Part shown: positions 49,426 to 58,172 of the stretch, piece after piece | Layout of the letters: every line of letters begins with the position of its first letter | Numbering within the stretch: position 1 is the stretch's first letter | DNA from: Dyella acidiphila | Lineage (GTDB): Bacteria > Pseudomonadota > Gammaproteobacteria > Xanthomonadales > Rhodanobacteraceae | Direction: 5' to 3' | NCBI RefSeq assembly: GCF_014863405.1 | Contig: NZ_JACZZA010000003.1 | Coordinates: forward strand, 62,001 to 126,000 | DNA: 64,000 nucleotides | Program-made: the position numbers and the translations under genes | Notes under the pieces: model-generated | Told to the model about the DNA's origin: nothing | Database searches by the model: none | The model's input: only the letters and a program-made list of their open reading frames with translations

Positions 49426-50436
49426 TCAGCGTGGCAGGGCGCGGCCGGAATCCAGCACAGCCAGCGCCGCGGCGCCGAGCAGGCCCGGTTCCGGATGGGT
49501 GATGGCGATGGTGGGCACGTGTTCCATGGTGTCGCGGAAGCGGCCCTTGGCCTCGAAACGCTCACGGAAGCCGCCGTGCTGCAGCCAGGGCATCAGGATC
49601 TTCAGCACGCCGCCGGTGAGGTAGACGCCGTCCCAGCCGCCCAGGCTCAGCACCAGGTCGCCGGCTACGCTGCCGAAGATGCCGGCCAGCGTCTCCACCG
49701 TGCGCACGCACAATGCATCGCTGCCGTCGGTGGCGCGCGCGGTGATGTCTTCGGGCGTGTATTCCTCGGCGGCCTGACCGGCGATATCGGCCAGGGCGAG
49801 ATAGAGGTTCACCAGCCCATTGCCGCAGATCATGCGTTCGTTGGATACGCGGCCGAAGCGCGCGTTGAGCCGATGCAGGATCTCCACGTCTTCAGCCGTA
49901 TGCGCGGCGAAACCGGCGTGGCCGCCTTCGGTTTCCAGCACGATCCAGTGGCCGTGGCGCAGCAGCAGGCCGGCCACGCCCAGGCCGGTGCCGGGGCCCA
50001 TCACTACGAAGGTCTGCGCGGATTTGTTGTCGTGCGCCGGCAGCAGATCCGGGCCGACCGGCTTGAGCTGGTCGTTCTGCAGCAGCGGAATGGACATGCC
50101 CTGCGCGGCGAAATCGTTCACCAGCCGCACGCCATCGAAGCCGAGCTCCTGCTGCAGTCCGTGCGCGGAAACCGCCCAGGGATTGTTGGTGATCTGCACC
50201 GTTTCGCCATTGGCGATGCGACCGGCAGCGGCGATGATCGCGTGCCTGGCGGTATGGCCGGTGTCGGCGAAGTACTGGCGGATGGTATCGGCCAGGGTGG
50301 CGAAATCCTTCACGCGGTAGCGCCGCACGCTATCCATCATCAGGGGCGTGGCGGAACCGGTGTCGGCCAGTGCAAAGCGGACGTTGGTGCCGCCGAGATC
50401 TGCAAGCAGGGTAGGGGTATCGGTGGAGCGATCCAT
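49426..50436 (-). CDS. glk: Glucokinase
   Basis: ATP-dependent glucose phosphorylation, first step of glucose use. 336 residues with the phosphate-1 motif LLADLGGTNVRFAL, NNPWAVSAHGLQ, the catalytic VNDFAAQG (Asp), GPGTGLGVAGLL and the adenosine motif YLTGGVLKILMPW. Its length is typical of proteobacterial Glk. The terminator hairpin of the S53 gene lies upstream. Confidence 0.95.
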   Translation of the reverse strand: MDRSTDTPTLLADLGGTNVRFALADTGSATPLMMDSVRRYRVKDFATLADTIRQYFADTGHTARHAIIAAAGRIANGETVQITNNPWAVSAHGLQQELGFDGVRLVNDFAAQGMSIPLLQNDQLKPVGPDLLPAHDNKSAQTFVVMGPGTGLGVAGLLLRHGHWIVLETEGGHAGFAAHTAEDVEILHRLNARFGRVSNERMICGNGLVNLYLALADIAGQAAEEYTPEDITARATDGSDALCVRTVETLAGIFGSVAGDLVLSLGGWDGVYLTGGVLKILMPWLQHGGFRERFEAKGRFRDTMEHVPTIAITHPEPGLLGAAALAVLDSGRALPR

Positions 50437-50500
50437 GGGATTTCCAGACAGCTAGCCTGACAAGACTGCCCGTTGTCGTCCGATTCGTCCAGCCGCGCAT

Positions 50501-50529
50501 GCTCCCTCTCCCCGGCGGGAAGAGGGAGC
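50501..50529 (-). terminator. Hairpin after the S53 peptidase gene
   Basis: GCTCCCTCT and AGAGGGAGC arms (50501-50509 / 50521-50529) enclose a smaller CCC-GGC-GGG stem. It lies eight bases past the S53 stop codon. The CCCTC core resembles the hairpin pair at 24044-24137. Confidence 0.6.
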
Positions 50530-50536
50530 CGGCGGC

Positions 50537-52063
50537 TCAGCTCTTCATCGCAGACAGCGCATTGAGCAGCGCTTGTCCATTGGGACTGCCCAGCCCCGTG
50601 CATGCATCCCAGCCGGTACCGGCCTGGTAAGCGCCATTATTCCCTTGCGTGATATCGCGGAAGGCCGGCTCGCCGATCTGATAGATCGCCGCATGCACAT
50701 CGCCTACCGGCGCACCGAGCTGCTGGTTGAGGCGTGCGATCAGCGCAGCCCACAACGGCGCCACCGCGCTGGTGCCGCCGATCACGGTGGATTGTCCGTC
50801 GACCAGCACCTGATAGCCGGTGGAAGGATCGGCATTGCCGGCAACATCCGGCACGCCGCGGCCGCTGCTGCCGCTGGGCGCATTGGGCACCTTCGCATTC
50901 TGCTGCCAGGTCGGCAGCGGGTATTCCACGCTCACACCGCCGCCGGTCGCGCCTTCGTTGCTGGCGGTTTCGTTCCACACCACTTCGCTCTGGATACTGC
51001 TGCCGCTGGCAACCAGGGTGGTGCCGCCGCAGGCCAGCGAATAAGGGCTGGAGGCGGGAAAATCGACATGCGCCTGGCCGTCGGTGGCGCCATCGCTGGA
51101 ACCGCTGTCGCCGGCTGCCACCGTCACGGTGACGCCTAGCGATGCGGCATCCTGCAGCGCGGTTTCCATGGCACTGAGCGTCGAACTGCTCCAGCTGTCT
51201 TCCGGACCGCCCCAGCTGATCGAGATCACCGAAGGCTTGTTGGTGGTGTCGTGCGCGGCTTGCGAGATGGCCTCGTAAAAGCCCTGGTCGGTATTGGGCG
51301 CGAAATACACCGCGATGGTGGCGCCGGGCGCCAGTGAACCGGCCACTTCGATATCGAGCATCACCTCGTCGTCGGCATCGCCGCTGCCGGGCTGGTTCTG
51401 GCCACCGGATACCGATACCGCGATCACTTTCGGCTCCGGGCTGATGCCCAGGCCGGAGAAATACTGGCTGAGATCGCTGGTGCTGAAGCCGCCGCCCAGT
51501 TCGATGATGCCGATCGTTTCGCCGCTGCCATTGCTGCCGCTGGGAAAGTTGTAAAGCTGACCTAGCTGGAGCGGCGTGTAGCTGGTGTTGGGCGTGGTAC
51601 TGGGCCGACGAAAGTGCGGCTGCGCCACGGGGCGCCGGTCGAGGCCGAGCACGGCGATCGCTTCGGTCGGCAGGCTGGGCGCATGGCCGCAGCCGACAAA
51701 CGGTGGCTGGCCATTGAATTGATAGCGGCCAAGCGTGACGCCGAAGGCTTTTTCCAGATCGGCCGGCGCGCCCCGTAAATGCAACACGCGCCGGTGCAGA
51801 TCGCTGCCGGTTTCGCTCAGGCTGTGCTGCTGGGCGAAGCGGCGCAGGCTGTCCACATCGGCCGGATCGGCGCCGTAATGCTCGCCGAATTCACCGCGCT
51901 GCCAGCGCGGCGGCTGCGGCCAGGTGGCGCAGGGCGGCACGCTTTCCGTGCGTCGGCGCAGCACCAATGTGACATCGATCGGTTCGGTGCCTTCGTGTTT
52001 GCCGAGGTATTTCATGCCTTCCGGCGAGGTCCAATGCGAGGTGCGCTTGCTGGGCTGGCTCAT
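50537..52063 (-). CDS. S53 sedolisin (pro-kumamolisin type) serine-carboxyl peptidase
   Basis: Acid peptidase of 508 residues. An activation prodomain (about residues 25-150) leads to a sedolisin domain with Glu233 and Asp237 of the catalytic triad (DDEVMLDIE), oxyanion Asp319 (AAGDSGSSDG) and nucleophile Ser432 (GGTSAVAPLW), then the calcium site FRDITQGNNG and GWDACTGLGSP. The start at 52063 has TGGAG seven bases upstream. No signal peptide is visible, as in kumamolisin itself, so the export route is unclear. Divergent from hemB. Confidence 0.95.
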   Translation of the reverse strand: MSQPSKRTSHWTSPEGMKYLGKHEGTEPIDVTLVLRRRTESVPPCATWPQPPRWQRGEFGEHYGADPADVDSLRRFAQQHSLSETGSDLHRRVLHLRGAPADLEKAFGVTLGRYQFNGQPPFVGCGHAPSLPTEAIAVLGLDRRPVAQPHFRRPSTTPNTSYTPLQLGQLYNFPSGSNGSGETIGIIELGGGFSTSDLSQYFSGLGISPEPKVIAVSVSGGQNQPGSGDADDEVMLDIEVAGSLAPGATIAVYFAPNTDQGFYEAISQAAHDTTNKPSVISISWGGPEDSWSSSTLSAMETALQDAASLGVTVTVAAGDSGSSDGATDGQAHVDFPASSPYSLACGGTTLVASGSSIQSEVVWNETASNEGATGGGVSVEYPLPTWQQNAKVPNAPSGSSGRGVPDVAGNADPSTGYQVLVDGQSTVIGGTSAVAPLWAALIARLNQQLGAPVGDVHAAIYQIGEPAFRDITQGNNGAYQAGTGWDACTGLGSPNGQALLNALSAMKS

Positions 52064-52256
52064 GACGCGACTCCAGGGAGGGGGACGTGCAATGCCCGAA
52101 GATGCCACACGCTTTGTGTCGATCTTGCTAACGCGGGCATGGGCGTTCATCTAGCGTCGTAATTGTTGATGACGCGCATCTCAGCGCCTGCGCCGACGCG
52201 GCGCGGCGATGTGTCCGAGCGCACAGAAATGCACAGCGTTAAACTAGGCGAACTGA

Positions 52257-53267
<1,011 letters not shown>

Positions 53268-53289
53268 AACAGCATTCTCGATGCGCACT

Positions 53290-53387
53290 GTAGGTTGGGT
53301 TGCCCCGGACTTGATCCGGGGTAACCCAACAGTTCCTCATGGCTTCGGTGGAGATTTGTTGGGTTACGCTGCGCTAACCCAACCTAC
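53290..53387. repeat. GTAGGTTGGGTTAG element, copy 4 with variant left arm
   Basis: The right arm (53357-53387) is standard, but the left arm reads GTAGGTTGGGTT, then CCCCGGACTTGATCCGGGG, then TAACCCAAC: the usual AGCGCAGCG centre is replaced by another hairpin. It lies between convergent hemB and tautomerase genes. Confidence 0.88.
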
Positions 53388-53399
53388 GCCGGTGACGCG

Positions 53400-53780
53400 T
53401 TACGCGTATTGCGCAACGCCATGGCCGAACGACCAGTTTTCCTTGGCCGTTTCCAGCAAATTGATAAACACGTCTTCCGGCCGCACGCCCGGATCGGCCG
53501 CGAGCTTCTCCGCCACCGCTTTATAAAACGCCTGCTTCTGCGCCACTGTGCGCGTGTTGTTGCAGGCGATCTGCACGATCACCAGATCGTCGCTGCGCGC
53601 AATGTCGAGATAGCTGGGGTCGTAGTCGAATTCCTCGGCATCGTGCTGGCTGACCAGGATGAAGCGATCTTTGTCCGGCACGGCGAAGCTTTCGCGCATG
53701 GCTGCGTAGATGCCGTTGCGCAAGGCGGCGATATAGGCGGCGGATTTGCCGCGGCGCAAAGCGATGCGAACGAGTGGCAT
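53400..53780 (-). CDS. Tautomerase family protein
   Basis: 4-oxalocrotonate tautomerase/MIF-superfamily protein of 126 residues, with the catalytic Pro at position 2 (MPLVRIALRRGKS) exposed after Met removal. The C terminus DVFINLLETAKENWSFGHG matches the YusQ-like group. CCGGAG precedes the start at 53780; the frame further upstream overlaps the next gene. It is 13 bases after the DUF4865 gene and is co-transcribed with it. Substrate unknown. Confidence 0.9.
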   Translation of the reverse strand: MPLVRIALRRGKSAAYIAALRNGIYAAMRESFAVPDKDRFILVSQHDAEEFDYDPSYLDIARSDDLVIVQIACNNTRTVAQKQAFYKAVAEKLAADPGVRPEDVFINLLETAKENWSFGHGVAQYA

Positions 53781-53793
53781 GGCTGACTCCGGA

Positions 53794-54351
53794 TCAGGAT
53801 TGAGGTTGGGAAATATGGCCGATGGCGTAGACATCCGCATCATCGCCTTGCGGCCGTTCGACGAGGTCGCGCCACAGGCGGAAACGTAGCAGCGTCCATG
53901 ACGCAGGATCGAATGCACTGAGCGAAGCGAGCGCGCCGCGATCCAAGTCGGTCTGCAGCCTGGCGTTTTCTTGCGCGCGCACCGCATCCAGCGCAGCGTG
54001 TGCGGGAATGGGGGCGATCTCACGAGTGGCATAGCCTGCACTGGAAAGATCGCGCGCTGTTTCCGCGCGCCAGACCGACCACGTGCGCACCAGCGGGCGC
54101 CCGAACGAGGCCACCACGCCGGCAAAGCCGGCACCGCCGAGGAAGGCATTCATGCCTTCCGTGCTGTGCCACAGATAAAACGGCGCATATAGATTCTCGC
54201 CGCCCACCGCATCGCGGCCGGCGTACAGGTAGGCCTTGAAGGCCAGTCCTGGCAGCTTGTCAGTGAGGTGTCCGCGCTCGGCGATGCGGCGGCGAATGAT
54301 GTCCATGTCGTAATCGGCGGGCAGGCCGATGCGGTATTGCATGGTGATCAT
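53794..54351 (-). CDS. DUF4865 family protein
   Basis: 185-residue cytosolic protein. MITMQYRIGLPADYDMDIIRRRIAERG, quoted here only in part, plus LPGLAFKAYLYAGRD and YAPFYLWHSTEGM identify DUF4865, a ferredoxin-like dimeric alpha/beta-barrel relative of small monooxygenases. The repeated pairing of DUF4865 with a tautomerase and a divergent LysR gene suggests one small response unit. Function unproven. Confidence 0.85.
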   Translation of the reverse strand: MITMQYRIGLPADYDMDIIRRRIAERGHLTDKLPGLAFKAYLYAGRDAVGGENLYAPFYLWHSTEGMNAFLGGAGFAGVVASFGRPLVRTWSVWRAETARDLSSAGYATREIAPIPAHAALDAVRAQENARLQTDLDRGALASLSAFDPASWTLLRFRLWRDLVERPQGDDADVYAIGHISQPQS

Positions 54352-54403
54352 GGCAGGTGCCTGAGGTGACTTGACGGACCCAGCCTAGCGGTCCAGCATC
54401 GTG

Positions 54404-54423
54404 TTGAAAATCGGTAAATTCAA
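54404..54423. promoter_or_regulatory. TTGAA-N10-TTCAA dyad, candidate LysR site
   Basis: TTGAA (54404-54408) and TTCAA (54419-54423) in the 104-base gap between divergent LysR and DUF4865 genes. It contains the T-N11-A spacing common to LysR boxes. The arms are short, so it is tentative. Confidence 0.45.
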
Positions 54424-54455
54424 TATCGAAACTTCAGAAAAACAGGACGATTGCC

Positions 54456-55340
54456 ATGAGTCGCGTGAATCTCGACCTGGATGTGCTGCGCAGCTTCGCG
54501 GCCGGCATCGAGCTGGGCAGTTTCGCCAGGGCGGCGGACCGGCTGGGGCGCTCCACCTCGGCAGTCAGCGCGCAGCTGAAGAAACTGGAGGAGCAGGCCG
54601 GTACGCCGCTATTGCGCAAGGCCGGGCGAGGCATGGCGCTGACCGAGGCGGGCGAGGTCATGCTCGGCTATGCACGGCGGTTGCTGGAACTGAACGACGA
54701 AGCGGTCAGCGCGGTACGTGGCGGCCAACTGGAGGGACGCGTGCGTCTGGGCCTGCAAGAGGATTTCGGCGAAAGCGTGCTGCCCGAGGTGCTCGGCCGC
54801 TTCCGCCGCGCGCATCCCAAATTGCGCGTGGAAGTGCAGCTGGCGCGCAATACGGCCCTGCTGCAGTCGCTGCAATCGGACCGGCTCGACCTGGCGCTGG
54901 CCTGGGAGACCGAATCGGCCGCGCCGCATGCCGAGCATGTGCAGATGTTGCCGATGTGCTGGATCGCCGGCCAGGAGGAGTTGCCGCTGCTGCGCGAAGC
55001 AGGCGAACCGTTACCGCTGGTGGTGCTGGATGCGCCGTGCCTGATGCGCACCGCGGCTACCCAGGCGCTGGATCGCGCCGGGCTGCCCTGGCGCATCGCC
55101 TTTACCAGCCCCAGCCTGGCCGGCAACTGGGCCGCGGTAAAAGCGGACCTGGGGCTCAGCGTGCGTACGCCGCTGGGCTTGCCGCCGGATCTGCGCGTGC
55201 TGGATGCTGCCGCGGCAAAACTGCCACCGCTGCCGCAGCTCGGGCTGGCGCTTTACCGCAGTGAAGCCGAGCCGGAGCCGGCGGTGGCGCGGCTGGCCGA
55301 ACTGATCATGCAGAAGCTGGGCGAATCGCTCGCCGCCTGA
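54456..55340 (+). CDS. LysR family transcriptional regulator
   Basis: 294 residues, winged-helix N terminus (DLDVLRSFAAGIELGSFARAA, then GRSTSAVSAQLKKLEEQAG) and effector domain. It is divergent from DUF4865-tautomerase, which it probably controls, and its stop is only 3 bases from the stop of the convergent glutaminyl cyclase gene. Confidence 0.93.
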   Translation: MSRVNLDLDVLRSFAAGIELGSFARAADRLGRSTSAVSAQLKKLEEQAGTPLLRKAGRGMALTEAGEVMLGYARRLLELNDEAVSAVRGGQLEGRVRLGLQEDFGESVLPEVLGRFRRAHPKLRVEVQLARNTALLQSLQSDRLDLALAWETESAAPHAEHVQMLPMCWIAGQEELPLLREAGEPLPLVVLDAPCLMRTAATQALDRAGLPWRIAFTSPSLAGNWAAVKADLGLSVRTPLGLPPDLRVLDAAAAKLPPLPQLGLALYRSEAEPEPAVARLAELIMQKLGESLAA

Positions 55341-55343
55341 TGC

Positions 55344-56153
55344 TTAATGGGCGGCCTGTGCGGCCCCGGCTGCGTTGTTCGGCAGCGGCACCAGCTTGAT
55401 CTCGTAGATCAGCGGCCAGCGCTTGCCGGTGACGAACAGGCGATCGTGCACGGCGTCGTAGGCAATGCCGTTGAGCACGTCGTTGTCCGGATCCTTGGTT
55501 TCCTGCGGCTTGGGGCCGAGGCCGGTGAGATTGATCACGCCCACCACTTTGCCGCTGGCCGGATCGATGCGCGCGATCACGTGGGTCAGCCATACATTGG
55601 CGTAGATCTGCCCCTTCACCCATTCCACTTCGTTGAGATTGTTCACCGGGCGGCCTTCCGCGGTGACATCGATCTTGCCCACCTGCTTGAGCGTGGCCGG
55701 ATCGAGGATGCGCAAGGTGGGCGTGCCGTCGCTCATGTAGATGTGGCGACTGTCGGCGGTGAGCGCCCAGCCTTCGCCGGGATACTGGAATTGCCCGATG
55801 CGCTTGAAAGTCTTCAGGTCGTAGATGAAGCCGTGCTGCGACTGCCAGGTCAGCTCCATCAGGCGGTCTTTCCAGGCCACGATGCCTTCGCCGTAGTCCG
55901 GCGGCCCCAGCTCGGCTTGCTGCAGCACCTTGCCGGTATTCATGTCGACCTTGCGGATGGTCGATTCGCCGACGGTGCCGGTGCCTTCGTAGAAATAACC
56001 GTCGCGGTAGAAGAAACCTTCCGTGTACGCGTTGGTATCGTGCGGATAGGTGCGCACCACCTGGTAGCCGTAGACCGGAATCGCGTCCTGCGCCTGCGCC
56101 ATCGGCATGCAGCACGCCAGTACCAGCAGCAACGAACAAATCAGTGACTTCAT
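55344..56153 (-). CDS. Glutaminyl-peptide cyclotransferase (plant/bacterial type)
   Basis: Periplasmic beta-propeller enzyme that turns N-terminal Gln into pyroglutamate. 269 residues, signal peptide to about residue 22 (AQA-Q). Family motifs: YPHDTNAYTEGFFYRDGYFYEGTG in short blocks, GEGIVAWKDRLMELTW, YMSDGTPTLRILDP and NEVEWVKGQIYANVW (likely catalytic Glu). Several exported proteins here have Gln near predicted cleavage sites and could be substrates (inference). Confidence 0.94.
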   Translation of the reverse strand: MKSLICSLLLVLACCMPMAQAQDAIPVYGYQVVRTYPHDTNAYTEGFFYRDGYFYEGTGTVGESTIRKVDMNTGKVLQQAELGPPDYGEGIVAWKDRLMELTWQSQHGFIYDLKTFKRIGQFQYPGEGWALTADSRHIYMSDGTPTLRILDPATLKQVGKIDVTAEGRPVNNLNEVEWVKGQIYANVWLTHVIARIDPASGKVVGVINLTGLGPKPQETKDPDNDVLNGIAYDAVHDRLFVTGKRWPLIYEIKLVPLPNNAAGAAQAAH

Positions 56154-56264
56154 GGCGCCGGATCATCCCATGCCAGGATGCATACGTCAGTAGCAAGCGA
56201 AGCGTTTTTTCTTGCGCTGGCGTGAAATAATCGACATCTGCATCGGCGTTCAACAGGAGCAAGC

Positions 56265-58103
56265 GTGGATAGCCATCATTTCCTGCGGGCCGCGGTGGTC
56301 TTCTTGCTGGCCACGGTGATTGCCGTGCCGCTGACCAAGCGCTTCCGCCTCGGCGCCGTGCTGGGCTATCTGCTGGCCGGTATCGCGATCGGCCCGGAAG
56401 AGCTGGGCCTGATCGGCGACTACAACGGCGTGGCCTCGATTTCCGAATTCGGCGTGGTGCTGATGCTGTTCGTGATCGGCCTGGAGCTGTCGCCGCAGCG
56501 GCTGTGGGTGATGCGGCGTGCCGTGTTCGGCACCGGCCTGCTGCAGGTGCTGGCTACCAGCGTGCTGGTGGGCATGGTGGCGTATGCGTGGTTCGGCTTG
56601 ATGCCCGGCGCGGCGGCGATCGTCGGCGGCAGCCTGGCCTTGTCGTCCACCGCCTTCGGCCTGCAGATCCTGGCCGAGCGCAAGGAAGCCGGTTCGGCCT
56701 ACGGGCGCCAGTCCTTCGCCATTCTGTTGTTCCAGGATCTGGCCGCGATTCCATTGATCGCCGCCGTACCGCTGCTGGCCTCCACCACGCGGCACGGCAT
56801 CGATCCCTACGCCGTGCTGCGCACGGTCGGCGTGATTGTGGCGGTGGTGGCGGGCGGCCGTTATCTGCTGCGCCCGATCTTTCGTTTTGTCGCGCGCACA
56901 GATTCGGTGGAGGTCTCCACCGCCACCGCCTTGCTGGTGGTGATGGGCACGGCCTTGCTGATGGAAGTGTCGGGCGTGTCGGTCACGCTGGGCGCCTTTC
57001 TGGCCGGCGTGCTGCTGGCCGATTCGGAATACCGGCACGAGCTGGAATCGAATATCGAGCCGTTCAAAGGCCTGCTGCTCGGGCTGTTCTTTATCAGCGT
57101 CGGCATGTCGATGCAGGTGCACATACTGCTCGAATCGCCCTGGCTGGTGCTGGGACTGACACTGGCGATCATGCTGATCAAAGGCGTGCTGTTGTGGCCG
57201 CTGGGGCTTACCGCCGGCGGCCTGCATCGCGGCGATGCCTTGCGCATGACCGTGCTGCTGGCCAGCGGCAGCGAGTTTGCCTTCGTGGTGTTGCGCGCGG
57301 CGATGGACAAGGGCCTGATCCTGCCGCAGCAGGGCAACGTGCTGGTGCTGGCGATCACACTGTCGATGGCGCTGACGCCACTGCTGGTTGCCGGCACCGG
57401 CAAACTGCTGGGCGCCAAAAAGAAAGAAGCGTCCACGCGCCCCTACGACACCATCAACGTCGAGCATCCGCGGGTGATTATCGCCGGCTACGGCCGCATG
57501 GGGCAGATCGTGGCGCGCGTGCTGCGCACCCGCAAAATTCCGTTCGTGGCGCTGGATCACTCGGTCGAGCAGATCGACCTGGTGCAGCGTTTCGGCAATC
57601 TCGGGGATATCTTCTACGGCGATCCGGCCCGTCCGGAACTGCTGCGCGCGGCGCAGGCCGAGAAGGCCGAAGTGTTCGTGCTGGCCACCGACGATGCCGA
57701 ATCGAGCCTGCGCGTGGCGCGCGTGGTGCGGCGCATGTATCCGCACCTGAAAGTGATCGCGCGTGCGCGCAACCGCCAGCACGTATGGCGCCTGATGGAC
57801 CTGGGCATCGAGGAGCCGGTGCGCGAGACGTTGTATTCCAGCCTGAAGATGACGCGCAAGGCACTGGAGGCACTCGGTATCCCGAGCGAGGAAGCGATGG
57901 AGGAGATCGACCGCTTCCGGCGCAAGGATGCGGAGCTGATCAAGATCCAGTACCTGGTCTACGACGACGAAGCCAAGCTGATGCAGACCACGCGCGAGGC
58001 CATCGCCGATCTCAACAGGTTGTTCGAGGCCGATGCCGAGACGCCGGCGCCGCCGCCTGCGCAGGGGCCGGATACGGATGCGCCGTTGATCGAGCCGCGC
58101 TGA
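56265..58103 (+). CDS. CPA2-family cation:proton antiporter with TrkA-N domain (KefB/C-like)
   Basis: Potassium-efflux type antiporter of 612 residues. About 12 membrane helices (residues 5-390, with FQDLAAIPLI and ISVGMSMQV typical of Kef proteins) are followed by an NAD-binding RCK/TrkA-N domain starting VIIAGYGRMGQIVARVL (about residue 404) and a Glu/Asp-rich tail. GTG start with CAGGAGC six bases upstream. The small partner KefF/G is not adjacent. Role probably in potassium/pH balance during electrophile stress. Confidence 0.93.
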   Translation: MDSHHFLRAAVVFLLATVIAVPLTKRFRLGAVLGYLLAGIAIGPEELGLIGDYNGVASISEFGVVLMLFVIGLELSPQRLWVMRRAVFGTGLLQVLATSVLVGMVAYAWFGLMPGAAAIVGGSLALSSTAFGLQILAERKEAGSAYGRQSFAILLFQDLAAIPLIAAVPLLASTTRHGIDPYAVLRTVGVIVAVVAGGRYLLRPIFRFVARTDSVEVSTATALLVVMGTALLMEVSGVSVTLGAFLAGVLLADSEYRHELESNIEPFKGLLLGLFFISVGMSMQVHILLESPWLVLGLTLAIMLIKGVLLWPLGLTAGGLHRGDALRMTVLLASGSEFAFVVLRAAMDKGLILPQQGNVLVLAITLSMALTPLLVAGTGKLLGAKKKEASTRPYDTINVEHPRVIIAGYGRMGQIVARVLRTRKIPFVALDHSVEQIDLVQRFGNLGDIFYGDPARPELLRAAQAEKAEVFVLATDDAESSLRVARVVRRMYPHLKVIARARNRQHVWRLMDLGIEEPVRETLYSSLKMTRKALEALGIPSEEAMEEIDRFRRKDAELIKIQYLVYDDEAKLMQTTREAIADLNRLFEADAETPAPPPAQGPDTDAPLIEPR

Positions 58104-58121
58104 TGACTGGCTAACTCGGAG

Positions 58122-58155
58122 CGGACGTCATTGCGTTTTCGCGGAAATGACGTCC
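58122..58155. terminator. 34-base hairpin between convergent antiporter and ankyrin genes
   Basis: CGGACGTCATT (58122-58132) pairs with AATGACGTCCG (58145-58155), with a nested GCG-TTTT-CGC. It may belong to the GCGGAAATGACG-type dispersed repeats. Confidence 0.65.
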
Positions 58156-58172
58156 GTGGAGGATGCAGCTCG

